16,499 bases of DNA from Actinocrinis sp046724665 (lineage in GTDB: Bacteria; Actinomycetota; Actinomycetes; Streptomycetales; Catenulisporaceae), in the NCBI GenBank assembly GCA_046724665.1, contig JBKOWZ010000159.1:1-16499 (forward strand), given 5' to 3'. A model generated the notes under the pieces. That model ran no database searches and had not been told where the DNA came from. It saw only the letters and a list, made by a program, of their open reading frames with translations. Position 1 is the first letter of the stretch. The number at the start of each line of letters is the position of its first letter. Positions 8,786 through 15,465 of this stretch are shown here, piece by piece. A program made the position numbers and the translations under genes.

Positions 8786-9004
8786 TCACAGGTCCATCGC
8801 CCGGACGATGATCTCGGCGGCGATGTCGGTGGTCACGTGCCGCCCGACCGTGTCCAGGATCGCCGCCGCGCCGCGCAGCCGCGACTTGATCTCCGGGTCT
8901 GACTCGCCGTCCGCGGCGCGCTCGAGCCCCAGGATCAGTTCGGTGACGAACTGGTCTGCCTGTGCACTGCCGCGGGCGGCGTCCGGTGCCTCGTTGTCGC
9001 TCAC
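8786..9004 (-). CDS. Small acidic protein of unknown function, 72 aa
   Basis: The GTG start encodes MSDNEAPDAA, then an amphipathic helical stretch (ADQFVTELILGLERA) and a second helix (EIIVRAMDL) at the end. There is no signal peptide, Cys pair or membrane helix, so it is probably a small cytosolic all-helical protein. Codon use is strongly third-position-GC. It lies tail to tail with pepN (32 bp apart) and downstream of the APH-like gene on the same strand after a 59-bp gap, so it could be read with it. An AGGA sequence about 11 nt before the GTG is a weak ribosome site. I do not recognise the family. Confidence 0.6.
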   Translation of the reverse strand: MSDNEAPDAARGSAQADQFVTELILGLERAADGESDPEIKSRLRGAAAILDTVGRHVTTDIAAEIIVRAMDL

Positions 9005-9063
9005 AAGCCGACGTTATCCTGTGCGTTCGCCGGGGGCATACTCGGCGCAGCACGCTGCGAGCA

Positions 9064-9972
9064 TCAGGCCGGGGAACGATCTTCGTCCTCGACGAGGCGC
9101 CGAAGCGTGACCTGCCCCATCCGGCTCATCGCCGGATTGCTCTCGCGGTAGTACCAGACCGCCCCCATCGCCTGCTGAAAGGCCCACGCCTTTCCGCGCT
9201 GCCACTCGAGCTCGCCGCAGCCGAGCAGCGAGCGCAACAGCGGGCGCGGGCCGGCCTCCAGCAGATGCCAGGCGCAGACGAGGTCCAGCGCCGGATCCGC
9301 GGGCCCGAAGCCGCCCACATCCAGCACCCCGGCCAGCCGCCCCCGCGCGACGAGCACGTTGCCGGGGATCAGGTCGCCGTGCGTCATCGTGTCCGCGGCA
9401 TCCCGTGGCAGTCGCCGCATCCCAGCCCACATCCGCCGCAACCGCGCGACGTCTAGGTCCAGGACGCCTGAGCTCTTCTCGAAGCAGGTCTCCATCCACG
9501 CGTCATGCGCCGTCAACTCACCGCCGCGCCCGCGCCCGCGAAACGTGCGCCCCCGCGTGTCGATGCCGCGCACGTCCCGGATGAACTCGGCCAAATCGCC
9601 TGCGAACGCGACCGACCCGGCCGGCTCATCCGGCGTGGCGACGGATCCGGGAACCCACGTCTGAATCGACCACGCCAGCGGATACCCCGAGCCAGGTTCG
9701 CCCAGCGCGACGTGCACCGGCGTGGGAAACCGCGTCCGACCAGCCAACTCACGGGCGGCCCGAGCCTCACCCTCCAGCGACCGCCGCGCCGCCTCCACAT
9801 TCGCGGGCTGAAGCGGAAACCGCGCCGCGAGCGAGCCCCCGATCCGGAAGATCGCGTTCACCGTGCCCTGCGACGCGACCTCCCGCACCGCGAGGTCCCG
9901 CCACACCGGGAACTGGTCGCGGATCAGCGCACGCACCATCTCGGGCGTGACGGTCAGCTGGTCGGCATGCAT
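9064..9972 (-). CDS. Aminoglycoside phosphotransferase-fold (APH) kinase-like protein
   Basis: A 302-residue protein of the APH/choline-kinase superfamily. Counting from the chosen start, the catalytic-loop motif is THGDLIPGNVLV (H198, D200, N205) and the metal-binding Asp is in GVLDVGGFGPADPALDL (D218; D226 and D230 follow). The N-terminal lobe (QGTVNAIFRIGGSLAARFP, 35-53) fits the nucleotide-binding sheet. Members phosphorylate aminoglycosides, macrolides, sugars or other small hydroxylated molecules; the substrate cannot be told. Another ATG lies at 9990, but 9972 gives the MHADQ N-terminus common in actinobacterial homologues. A palindromic terminator separates it from the operon upstream, so it is a separate unit. 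Confidence 0.85.
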   Translation of the reverse strand: MHADQLTVTPEMVRALIRDQFPVWRDLAVREVASQGTVNAIFRIGGSLAARFPLQPANVEAARRSLEGEARAARELAGRTRFPTPVHVALGEPGSGYPLAWSIQTWVPGSVATPDEPAGSVAFAGDLAEFIRDVRGIDTRGRTFRGRGRGGELTAHDAWMETCFEKSSGVLDLDVARLRRMWAGMRRLPRDAADTMTHGDLIPGNVLVARGRLAGVLDVGGFGPADPALDLVCAWHLLEAGPRPLLRSLLGCGELEWQRGKAWAFQQAMGAVWYYRESNPAMSRMGQVTLRRLVEDEDRSPA

Positions 9973-10005
9973 GCGCACCCGCGGGAGCATGCCAGGCCCA
10001 GATCA

Positions 10006-10035
10006 CCGGTGCCAACGCAATTGCGTCGGCACCGG
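10006..10035 (-). terminator. Long near-perfect palindrome terminating the alpha-dioxygenase operon
   Basis: Two 15-nt arms meet without a spacer (10006-10020 and 10021-10035, left arm CCGGTGCCAACGCAA). Fourteen of 15 positions pair, with one A/C mismatch. The element lies 6 bp after the membrane-protein stop codon, so it is best read as the end-of-operon terminator. The lack of a built-in loop and of a U-tract is unusual. Confidence 0.65.
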
Positions 10036-10041
10036 CCCGAA

Positions 10042-10809
10042 TCAGTAGTTCGCGGCGGTGACCTGCGGCGGGTTGCCGGTGGCCTTGAGCAGCGAGTCGG
10101 TGTACTTGCGGATGGTGACCCACTCGAACAGGGCGAGGGCGAAGTTGACGCCGATCACGACGCCGAACTCCCAGCGGGCGGCGACGTGCGGGTGCGCGCC
10201 GGCGGCGGGGACGGTCGCGAAGAGGATCTGCTTGTAGAAGACCGCGAAGAAGGCGCCGATGTAGATCGCCACGATCGTGATCCAGTTGACGTACTGGGCC
10301 CACGGGCGGGCTGCCTGCTTCTCGGGGGTGTTGTAGAGCTGCTGGAGCAGGCGCCGGGGGCCGACGTCCAGGTAGCGGTACGCGACCAGCCACCAGAGCA
10401 GCAGGTAGTAGCGGAACCAGGACACCGCCATCGCGGCGAAGACGATGTGGATGCCGTACTCGAAGAAGTTGCGCAGCATCACCCACTTGCCGATGAAGGC
10501 GCCGAAGGTCTGCGGGTTGCGGTTGAGGTAGGCGGCGATCGGCAGCGAGGAGATCACCAGCAGGATGCGGCCGCCCCAGTAGTAGAGCGTGCTCTTGTGC
10601 GCGACGGCCAGCGGGCCGATGACGAACAGGTCGGCGCTGACCACGATGATGTGCACGGTGAACAGCCGGATCGCGACCGGGTTGGCGAACAGCGGGTTCA
10701 GCAGCTGGCCGGGCTTGCGAAAGCCCTGGTAGATCTGGCGGACGCCGACGAAGACCCCGCCGGCGAGCAGCAGCGAGTAGAGGATCGTGACGAAGTACTT
10801 CAGGATCAT
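10042..10809 (-). CDS. Polytopic membrane protein of unknown family, third gene of the alpha-dioxygenase operon
   Basis: A 255-residue protein with about six hydrophobic segments: 5-22, 47-68, 78-95, 115-145 (long, perhaps two), 174-197 and 217-236. Histidines in or near helices (H53 in TVHIIVVSAD, H121 in YGIHIVF) could be haem or metal ligands, but the spacing matches no family I can name. There are many aromatic residues near helix ends (RNFFEYG, WFRYYLLLWW). The ATG at 10807-10809 overlaps the stop of the SnoaL-like gene by 4 bp (ATGA) and no separate ribosome site is visible, so it is translationally coupled. Its fixed place behind an alpha-dioxygenase and a SnoaL-like protein suggests a role in transport, retention or further processing of an oxidised lipid. 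That is inference. Confidence 0.8.
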   Translation of the reverse strand: MILKYFVTILYSLLLAGGVFVGVRQIYQGFRKPGQLLNPLFANPVAIRLFTVHIIVVSADLFVIGPLAVAHKSTLYYWGGRILLVISSLPIAAYLNRNPQTFGAFIGKWVMLRNFFEYGIHIVFAAMAVSWFRYYLLLWWLVAYRYLDVGPRRLLQQLYNTPEKQAARPWAQYVNWITIVAIYIGAFFAVFYKQILFATVPAAGAHPHVAARWEFGVVIGVNFALALFEWVTIRKYTDSLLKATGNPPQVTAANY

Positions 10810-11369
10810 GGCCGCGGCTGCTTGTCCGCCGGCGCCCGCCCGCGGCGGTGCGTGAGGCTGTAGATGAGGGCCTTGACGATCACGATCGGGTGGCTCAGCG
10901 CGGCGGTCAGCTTGCCGCGCGGCGAGTTGTAGTCGTCGGCGATGCCGAGTTGGCGCAGCGGCGTGCTCAGGTCGAAGTAGAGCTTCTCGTTGACCATCGA
11001 CTCGCCGTCGAACTCGAAGATGAGGCACATTTCGAAATCGACCTTCCGGCCGGTGGCGGGCAGGCCGCGCCAGGGGCCGAGGTGCGTGCCGACGAAGTGC
11101 CCCTCGACGACCACCGCGCCGGTCGTCGGCGAGACGCGGGTGGGTTCGAAGACGAAGTCGGGGAACGCCGTGCGGTTCTGCGCCAGGAAGTAGTGCACCC
11201 GGTCGGCGCCCTCGTACAGCTCCCCGTCGGCGACCAGCTGGTACTTCGGCCTGCCGAACATGCCGATGCACCCGGGGAAGTCGTACGCGTTCTCCAGCCG
11301 CATGTGCTCGTTGACGGTGGCGACGCGCCGGTCGTCCAGCGACTGCGGCTGCGTCTGCGTCTCGGTCAT
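10806..11369 (-). CDS. SnoaL-like (NTF2-fold) protein
   Basis: A 187-residue protein of the SnoaL/ketosteroid-isomerase-like NTF2 superfamily. Characteristic stretches are TAFPDFVFEPTRVS (68-80), EGHFVGTHLGPWRGLPATGR (89-108) and the closing strands LIFEFDGESMVNEKLYFD (116-133). Family members include polyketide ester cyclases, isomerases, hydroxylases and non-catalytic binding proteins. Residues 134-187 are a basic C-terminal extension with a short hydrophobic helix (HPIVIVKALIYSL), which may touch the membrane or the neighbouring membrane protein. The ATG overlaps the upstream alpha-dioxygenase stop (ATGA), and its own stop overlaps the next start. In this operon it may act on a 2-hydroperoxy fatty acid or aldehyde, but no activity can be read from sequence. 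Confidence 0.82.
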   Translation of the reverse strand: MTETQTQPQSLDDRRVATVNEHMRLENAYDFPGCIGMFGRPKYQLVADGELYEGADRVHYFLAQNRTAFPDFVFEPTRVSPTTGAVVVEGHFVGTHLGPWRGLPATGRKVDFEMCLIFEFDGESMVNEKLYFDLSTPLRQLGIADDYNSPRGKLTAALSHPIVIVKALIYSLTHRRGRAPADKQPRP

Positions 11370-13213
11370 TGCGCGGTCACCCTCTTCCAGATGCCGAACG
11401 CGTTCGGCAGGCTCCCCACGATCGGCTCCAGGTCCGGGCAGTGCCGCGCCAGCACCGTGTTCATCGTGTTGTCCGAGATCCACGCCATGCCCTCGGGCGT
11501 GTAGACCTCGTCGGTGAACGAGTCGGTGAAGAAGCGGTCGCTGTTGAGCCGCCGGGAGGCCATCAGGATGAAGATGCGGAACGCGGTGTCGCTGAACGCG
11601 AAGCCCTCCGGGAAGTCCTCGGCCATGACGCCGGGGATCAGGTCGAGGTCCTCGATCTTGCCGCCGTACACGTCGTGCAGCTCCTTCGCCCAGACCTTGT
11701 TGCTGGTCACCTCGTCGAAGGTGCGCGGCACCGGCAGATGCAGCAGGCTGCGGAACTCGCAGTACCGCGGCACGCCGAGCTCGCGGCAGCGCAGGATGTC
11801 CAGCGCGGCCATGTCCATGTACGCGCCGGTGTCGGGGCGCTGGAAGGTCTGGAGCCCCCTGGGGAAGTTGTGCAGGGTGACCAGGCCGGGGTTCATCGTG
11901 CCGAAGGTGTAGATGAGGTCGGTCAGCCGCTCGCCGCGCAGGATCGGCACGGCCTGAGGCCCGGTCAGCTCGCTGAACGTGCGCGCCCCGAGCGTCGTGG
12001 CGTCGCCGCGGGCCGAGCGGAAGTCGAAGTCGTCCGGCACGAGCGGGTGCATGCGGTAGACGGCGACGAACTCCTCGGTCAGCGCGAACGGCACGCCGTA
12101 GTCCTCGGTGTCGGTGCCCGGGATGCCGCGCAGCGCCTCGTTCTTGGAGATCGTCGCGACGAACTTGTGCAGCTTCTTGCCGGCCAGGCCCCACCAGTTC
12201 GTGTGCAGCGCCTCCACGGCGGTCGGGTGGGCGGTGACCGCGGGCGTCCACTCGACGGTGTGGATCTTGGCGATGAGCGCGCAGGTGGTCAGCCGGGCCT
12301 TCTGGAACAGCGTCTCGTCGTCGAACTCGGGGTGCGCCTCGGCGAGCATCGCGGCCACGCTGTTGTGCTCCAGCGAGAACAGCGTCTGCATCATGCCGAG
12401 CCCCAGCCAGAAGCCGGGCACCCGGGTCGGGTCCTGCTCCGGGTCGGGCGGGATCGGCGGCAGCCCGTCCACCAGGCGCAGCCGCCCGCCCGCGCCCTCG
12501 CGCAGGAAGCGCTGCTGCTCGAGGTTGTTGCCGTAGATCGACGAGCCGTCCCACCAGTGCGTGTTCGTGTTGAGATACGTCGGCGGCAGCGTCGAGTCGG
12601 CGGGGGTGGTCGGGTCCGGCGGTGTGCGCATGACGATGACAGGGGGCGAAGGCCAGTCGTCGCCTTCGACCGGGGGCAGCACCCAGGGGTTGTCCTTGGG
12701 GCTGGTGCCGTGCTTGAACCAGTCGTGGATCATGAACTGGAGCCAGGCCGCGATCAGCGCGTTGCCGGCGGTGGCCGGGTTGAACGTGTCGCGGGTCATC
12801 AGCTTCAGGCTGATCTCGCGCGGGTTCGGCGTCAGCATCCGGTCCGTGTCGGGCCGGGTGCGGTCCAGCGGCACGTTGCGGCCGAAGCGGGTGTTGGCCA
12901 TCCCCATCTCGGGGTGCTCCAGGTCGTTCCAGCTGCCGTCCGCGGTGCGCGCGCCCAGATACGACTCGTCGTAGGGTGGCGGCTGCGCGGGATCGACCGC
13001 CGGCAGGCGCGAGGTGTCGAAGAGGTTCTTACGCCGCAGGGTGTCGCGGATGCCGATGAGTTCGGCAAGGCCGAGCACCTCGGGCAGCTTGTACCAGGGG
13101 TGCTTGATCGCCGCCCGGCCGGTGATCCGGTCATAGAGCCGCATAAAGAAATTGGGCCGGTAAGGAACATCGGACGTACTGACGCCCTCAGGCGGTTCTG
13201 TGCGCGACGACAT
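11366..13213 (-). CDS. Fatty-acid alpha-dioxygenase-like haem protein (animal haem peroxidase superfamily)
   Basis: A 615-residue protein resembling plant and bacterial alpha-dioxygenases, which use a haem-generated Tyr radical to add O2 at C2 of fatty acids. The 2-hydroperoxide loses CO2 to give an aldehyde one carbon shorter. The distal-haem His is in QFMIHDW (H163). The radical Tyr and proximal His are in EEFVAVYRMHPLVPD (Y386, H389), the same spacing and, as I recall, the same numbering as Arabidopsis alpha-DOX1. THWWDGSSIYG (218-228), KIHTVEWTPA (316-325), TNWWGLAGKK (338-347) and RELGVPRYCEF are further family landmarks. No signal peptide is seen; plant homologues bind membranes peripherally. 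The ATG at 13211-13213 has AGGGGA about 8 nt upstream. It is the first gene of a three-gene operon and lies divergent to a patatin-like lipase that could supply its substrate. Confidence 0.9.
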   Translation of the reverse strand: MSSRTEPPEGVSTSDVPYRPNFFMRLYDRITGRAAIKHPWYKLPEVLGLAELIGIRDTLRRKNLFDTSRLPAVDPAQPPPYDESYLGARTADGSWNDLEHPEMGMANTRFGRNVPLDRTRPDTDRMLTPNPREISLKLMTRDTFNPATAGNALIAAWLQFMIHDWFKHGTSPKDNPWVLPPVEGDDWPSPPVIVMRTPPDPTTPADSTLPPTYLNTNTHWWDGSSIYGNNLEQQRFLREGAGGRLRLVDGLPPIPPDPEQDPTRVPGFWLGLGMMQTLFSLEHNSVAAMLAEAHPEFDDETLFQKARLTTCALIAKIHTVEWTPAVTAHPTAVEALHTNWWGLAGKKLHKFVATISKNEALRGIPGTDTEDYGVPFALTEEFVAVYRMHPLVPDDFDFRSARGDATTLGARTFSELTGPQAVPILRGERLTDLIYTFGTMNPGLVTLHNFPRGLQTFQRPDTGAYMDMAALDILRCRELGVPRYCEFRSLLHLPVPRTFDEVTSNKVWAKELHDVYGGKIEDLDLIPGVMAEDFPEGFAFSDTAFRIFILMASRRLNSDRFFTDSFTDEVYTPEGMAWISDNTMNTVLARHCPDLEPIVGSLPNAFGIWKRVTAQ

Positions 13214-13336
13214 AGCCGTTTCCCCTTACACCTGTTCGGGCGATCTTCGGCACCGCATTACCGCAATTACCCGGACGGCGGCCGGGCCGGCTCGCCCGCG
13301 AATCGCCTGTCAAAGAACAGCCGCTGCCGGACCGGG

Positions 13337-13365
13337 GAATAAATCCACCCGCCCGGCCCTGTCAA
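13337..13365 (-). promoter_or_regulatory. Candidate promoter of the alpha-dioxygenase operon
   Basis: On the minus strand a perfect -35 hexamer TTGACA (13360-13365) is followed after 17 bp by TTATTC (13337-13342), or after 16 bp by TTTATT. This lies about 125 bp before the start codon. Perfect -35 boxes are rare by chance in such GC-rich DNA. The -10 is weak, so an activator may be needed. Confidence 0.4.
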
Positions 13366-13635
13366 CGGCTTCCCGCCCCACTTCAGCAATACTCAACAAG
13401 GTCCCAGAGCAGACGAGGCCTGTCAACGTCCCGTGCGGCGGATCTGCGCGAAAGGGTAGCTTTTCGGGCCACCTATTGTCACCCGCACGGGGGGAGACGA
13501 TGCTGGTGTGCGGTGCTAGCGTCTTAGCGGGAAGTGGTATTCGCCGATCTTACTTCACCCCTTCGCGTCCGCGTGATCCAACTCGGGGGTAATCGGCTGG
13601 CGGGATCATCACTCGGGTGGTTGTGGTGCGTGCTC

Positions 13636-13665
13636 GCCGATATCGGCCTTCGATATGTGATCGAA
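13636..13665. promoter_or_regulatory. Paired inverted repeats upstream of the patatin gene
   Basis: GCCGATATCGGC (13636-13647) is a perfect 12-bp palindrome. One base later TTCGAT-ATGTG-ATCGAA (13649-13665) is a perfect 6-bp inverted repeat with a 5-nt centre. The two share the half-site CGAT. They lie 56-85 bp upstream of the patatin ATG, where a regulator controlling one or both divergent units would bind. The regulator is unknown. Confidence 0.4.
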
Positions 13666-13720
13666 CCCCGCGGGAATCGCGGCGCGCCGCTGTTTCGTCG
13701 AAATCCGCGAGGTGATCGCC

Positions 13721-14677
13721 ATGGTTGACGGCCGCAAGCCGGTGGACATCGTGCTCGAGGGCGGCGGCGTCAAGGGCATCGCGCTGCTCGGCGCCGTGCT
13801 GACGCTGTACGACGAGGGCTACTGGTTTCCGCGGATCGCCGGCACCAGCGCCGGGGCGATCGTCGCCTCGCTGGTCGCCTCGTACCAGAAGGACAAGCGC
13901 GACCTGCACGAACTGGTCGAGGTCATGTACGACGTGCCCTACGCACGGTTCGCGAGCGAGCCCTGGCCGCAGCGGGCCACCGGAAAGCTCGGCGACTACG
14001 TGGAGTTCATCCTGCACGAGGGCATGCACAAGACCGACCCGCTCGTCGAGTGGCTCAGGCCCGTGCTCGAGGCGCGGCGGGTGGAGACGTTCGCCGATCT
14101 GGCCCTCGACGACGCGGAGACCTCGCTCGAGCCGTACCAGCGCTATGCGATCGTGGTGCACACCAGCGACGTGTCGCGCAAGGTGCTGGTGCGCCTGCCC
14201 TGGGACTACACCCAGTACGGCCTCGCCGCCGACCGGCAGCCGGTCGTCGAGGCGGTGCGCGCCTCGATGGCGATCCCGTTCTTCTTCCGCCCGGTACAGC
14301 TGGCCACCAGCCGCGGCCAGGTCACCTGGGTCGATGGCGGGCTGCTCTCCAACTTCCCGATCACCGCGTTCGACCGTACCGACGGCAAGCCGGGGCGCTG
14401 GCCCACCTGGGGCATCAAGCTGTCCAGCGCCCCGTCGGCCGCCGAGCCCGACAAGCCGGTGAACACGGCGCTGGAGGTCGCGGTCCACTGCCTGGAGACC
14501 CTGACCTCGGAGTGGAACCGGTACAACCTCGACGCCGAAGGGGTGAATCGGCGCACCATCTACGTCGATACGTCCGGCTTCTCCTCGCGGGACTTCGGCC
14601 TTGACCGCACGGCGCAGACGACGCTGCTCAACCGGGGCCAGGCGGCGGCGCAGGCGTTCCTCACCCAAGCGCACTGA
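13721..14677 (+). CDS. Patatin-like phospholipase / acyl hydrolase
   Basis: A 318-residue patatin-domain serine hydrolase, predicted to release fatty acids from phospholipids or other acyl lipids through a Ser-Asp dyad. The oxyanion motif GGGVKG is at 14-19, the nucleophile elbow GTSAG gives S43, and the catalytic Asp is in VDGG (D205). All three are intact. The C-terminal part (about 260-318) is a helical tail with YVDTSGFSSRDFGL. No signal peptide is present, so it is probably cytoplasmic or membrane-associated. A GTG at 13712 is possible, but the ATG at 13721 is preceded by GAGG at the right distance. It lies divergent to the alpha-dioxygenase operon and only 17 bp from the convergent ABC ATPase gene, with no terminator hairpin between them. 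Patatin-like proteins can also be toxins or defence effectors, but nothing beside this one is recognisably a defence gene. Confidence 0.9.
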   Translation: MVDGRKPVDIVLEGGGVKGIALLGAVLTLYDEGYWFPRIAGTSAGAIVASLVASYQKDKRDLHELVEVMYDVPYARFASEPWPQRATGKLGDYVEFILHEGMHKTDPLVEWLRPVLEARRVETFADLALDDAETSLEPYQRYAIVVHTSDVSRKVLVRLPWDYTQYGLAADRQPVVEAVRASMAIPFFFRPVQLATSRGQVTWVDGGLLSNFPITAFDRTDGKPGRWPTWGIKLSSAPSAAEPDKPVNTALEVAVHCLETLTSEWNRYNLDAEGVNRRTIYVDTSGFSSRDFGLDRTAQTTLLNRGQAAAQAFLTQAH

Positions 14678-14694
14678 CCTGCGCCGACGGAGCG

Positions 14695-15465
14695 TCAGAC
14701 TTCGGCGAGCCTGCCGTCGCGCAGGGTCAGGACGCGGTCGGCCTGCTCGACCATCGCCGGGTCGTGCGTGGCGACCAGCGCGGTCACGTGCTCGGCGGTG
14801 ATGACCGCGCGCAGCAGCCGCATCACCGAGAGCCCGGTGGCCCGGTCGAGCTGGCCGGTCGGCTCGTCCGCGATCAGCAGCCGCGGCGTGTTCGCCAGCG
14901 CTCGGGCGATCGCGACGCGCTGCTGCTGGCCGCCGGACAGCTCGCCGGGCCGCTGCCTGGCGTGCGGACCGAGGCCGACCAGGTCGAGCAGCAGGCTGAC
15001 TCGGGCCTCGCGCTGCGACACCGGGGCGCGGCGCAGCCGCAGCGGCATGCCGATGTTCTCCGCGGCGGTCAGCACCGGCAGCAGCGCGAAGGACTGGAAT
15101 ACGAACCCGATCGTCTCGCGGCGCAGCCCGGTCAGCTCGCCGTCGGACGGCCGGTGTCCGGGGCCGAACACGCGCCTGCCGTCCACCTCCAGCTCGCCGG
15201 CGTCGGGGCGGTCGAGCGCGCCGACCAGGTTGAGCAGCGTGGTCTTGCCGGAACCTGACCGCCCGACGATGACGCACAGCTGGCCGCGCGGCACCTCGAG
15301 CGAGACGTCCACGACCGCGTGCACGGCCCGCGACCCGCTGCCGTAGGTGCGGTGCAGGCCACGCGCGGCGATCATCGGCGTCTCGGCGGGAGCGCCCGCA
15401 CCCGGCACCGTCGCCACCGCGCCCGGATCCGTGCTCTGCGACCCCGGTTGTGAACCGGCCATCAT
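14695..15465 (-). CDS. ABC transporter ATPase, MacB/LolD type
   Basis: A 256-residue ATP-binding subunit of the family that works with FtsX-like (MacB-type) permeases. Walker A GRSGSGKT is at 68-75, the Q-loop Gln in FVFQSF is Q124, the signature LSGGQQQ is at 176-182, Walker B LLIADE is at 196-201 and the switch His in ATHDP is H234. Residues 1-30 are a disordered Pro/Ala/Gly leader. ATG ATG at 15460-15465 overlaps the upstream ATPase stop codon (ATGA), so the two ATPases are co-translated. The substrate of this efflux or lipoprotein-related system is not readable here. Confidence 0.9.
   Translation of the reverse strand: MMAGSQPGSQSTDPGAVATVPGAGAPAETPMIAARGLHRTYGSGSRAVHAVVDVSLEVPRGQLCVIVGRSGSGKTTLLNLVGALDRPDAGELEVDGRRVFGPGHRPSDGELTGLRRETIGFVFQSFALLPVLTAAENIGMPLRLRRAPVSQREARVSLLLDLVGLGPHARQRPGELSGGQQQRVAIARALANTPRLLIADEPTGQLDRATGLSVMRLLRAVITAEHVTALVATHDPAMVEQADRVLTLRDGRLAEV

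Larger units (their letters stand above)
13214..13720. promoter_or_regulatory. 507-bp divergent control region between the alpha-dioxygenase operon and the patatin gene
   Basis: No convincing gene lies here. It is less GC-rich than its flanks and carries the ribosome sites of both genes (AGGGGA on the minus strand; GAGG at 13709-13712 on the plus strand), a candidate minus-strand promoter, three TTGACAGG direct repeats on the minus strand, and a cluster of inverted repeats near the patatin start. One short open frame (13501-13592, ATG after GGGGGGAG, 30 codons) has no recognisable content and is not called. Confidence 0.6.

Noticed and set aside
11369..13342. A 657-codon open frame opposite the alpha-dioxygenase
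   Set aside because: The opposite strand has full catalytic motifs and operon overlaps; this frame reads as repetitive Arg/Gly/Val/His-rich sequence and is a GC artefact.
13501..13592. A 30-codon frame with a GGGGGGAG ribosome-like site in the divergent control region
   Set aside because: It has no recognisable content and poor codon bias; it may be a leader peptide but nothing in the sequence supports that.
13712..14677. Patatin as part of a CBASS-like antiviral defence system
   Set aside because: No nucleotidyltransferase, TIR, ubiquitin-like or other defence gene is adjacent; the neighbours are lipid-oxidation and transporter genes.
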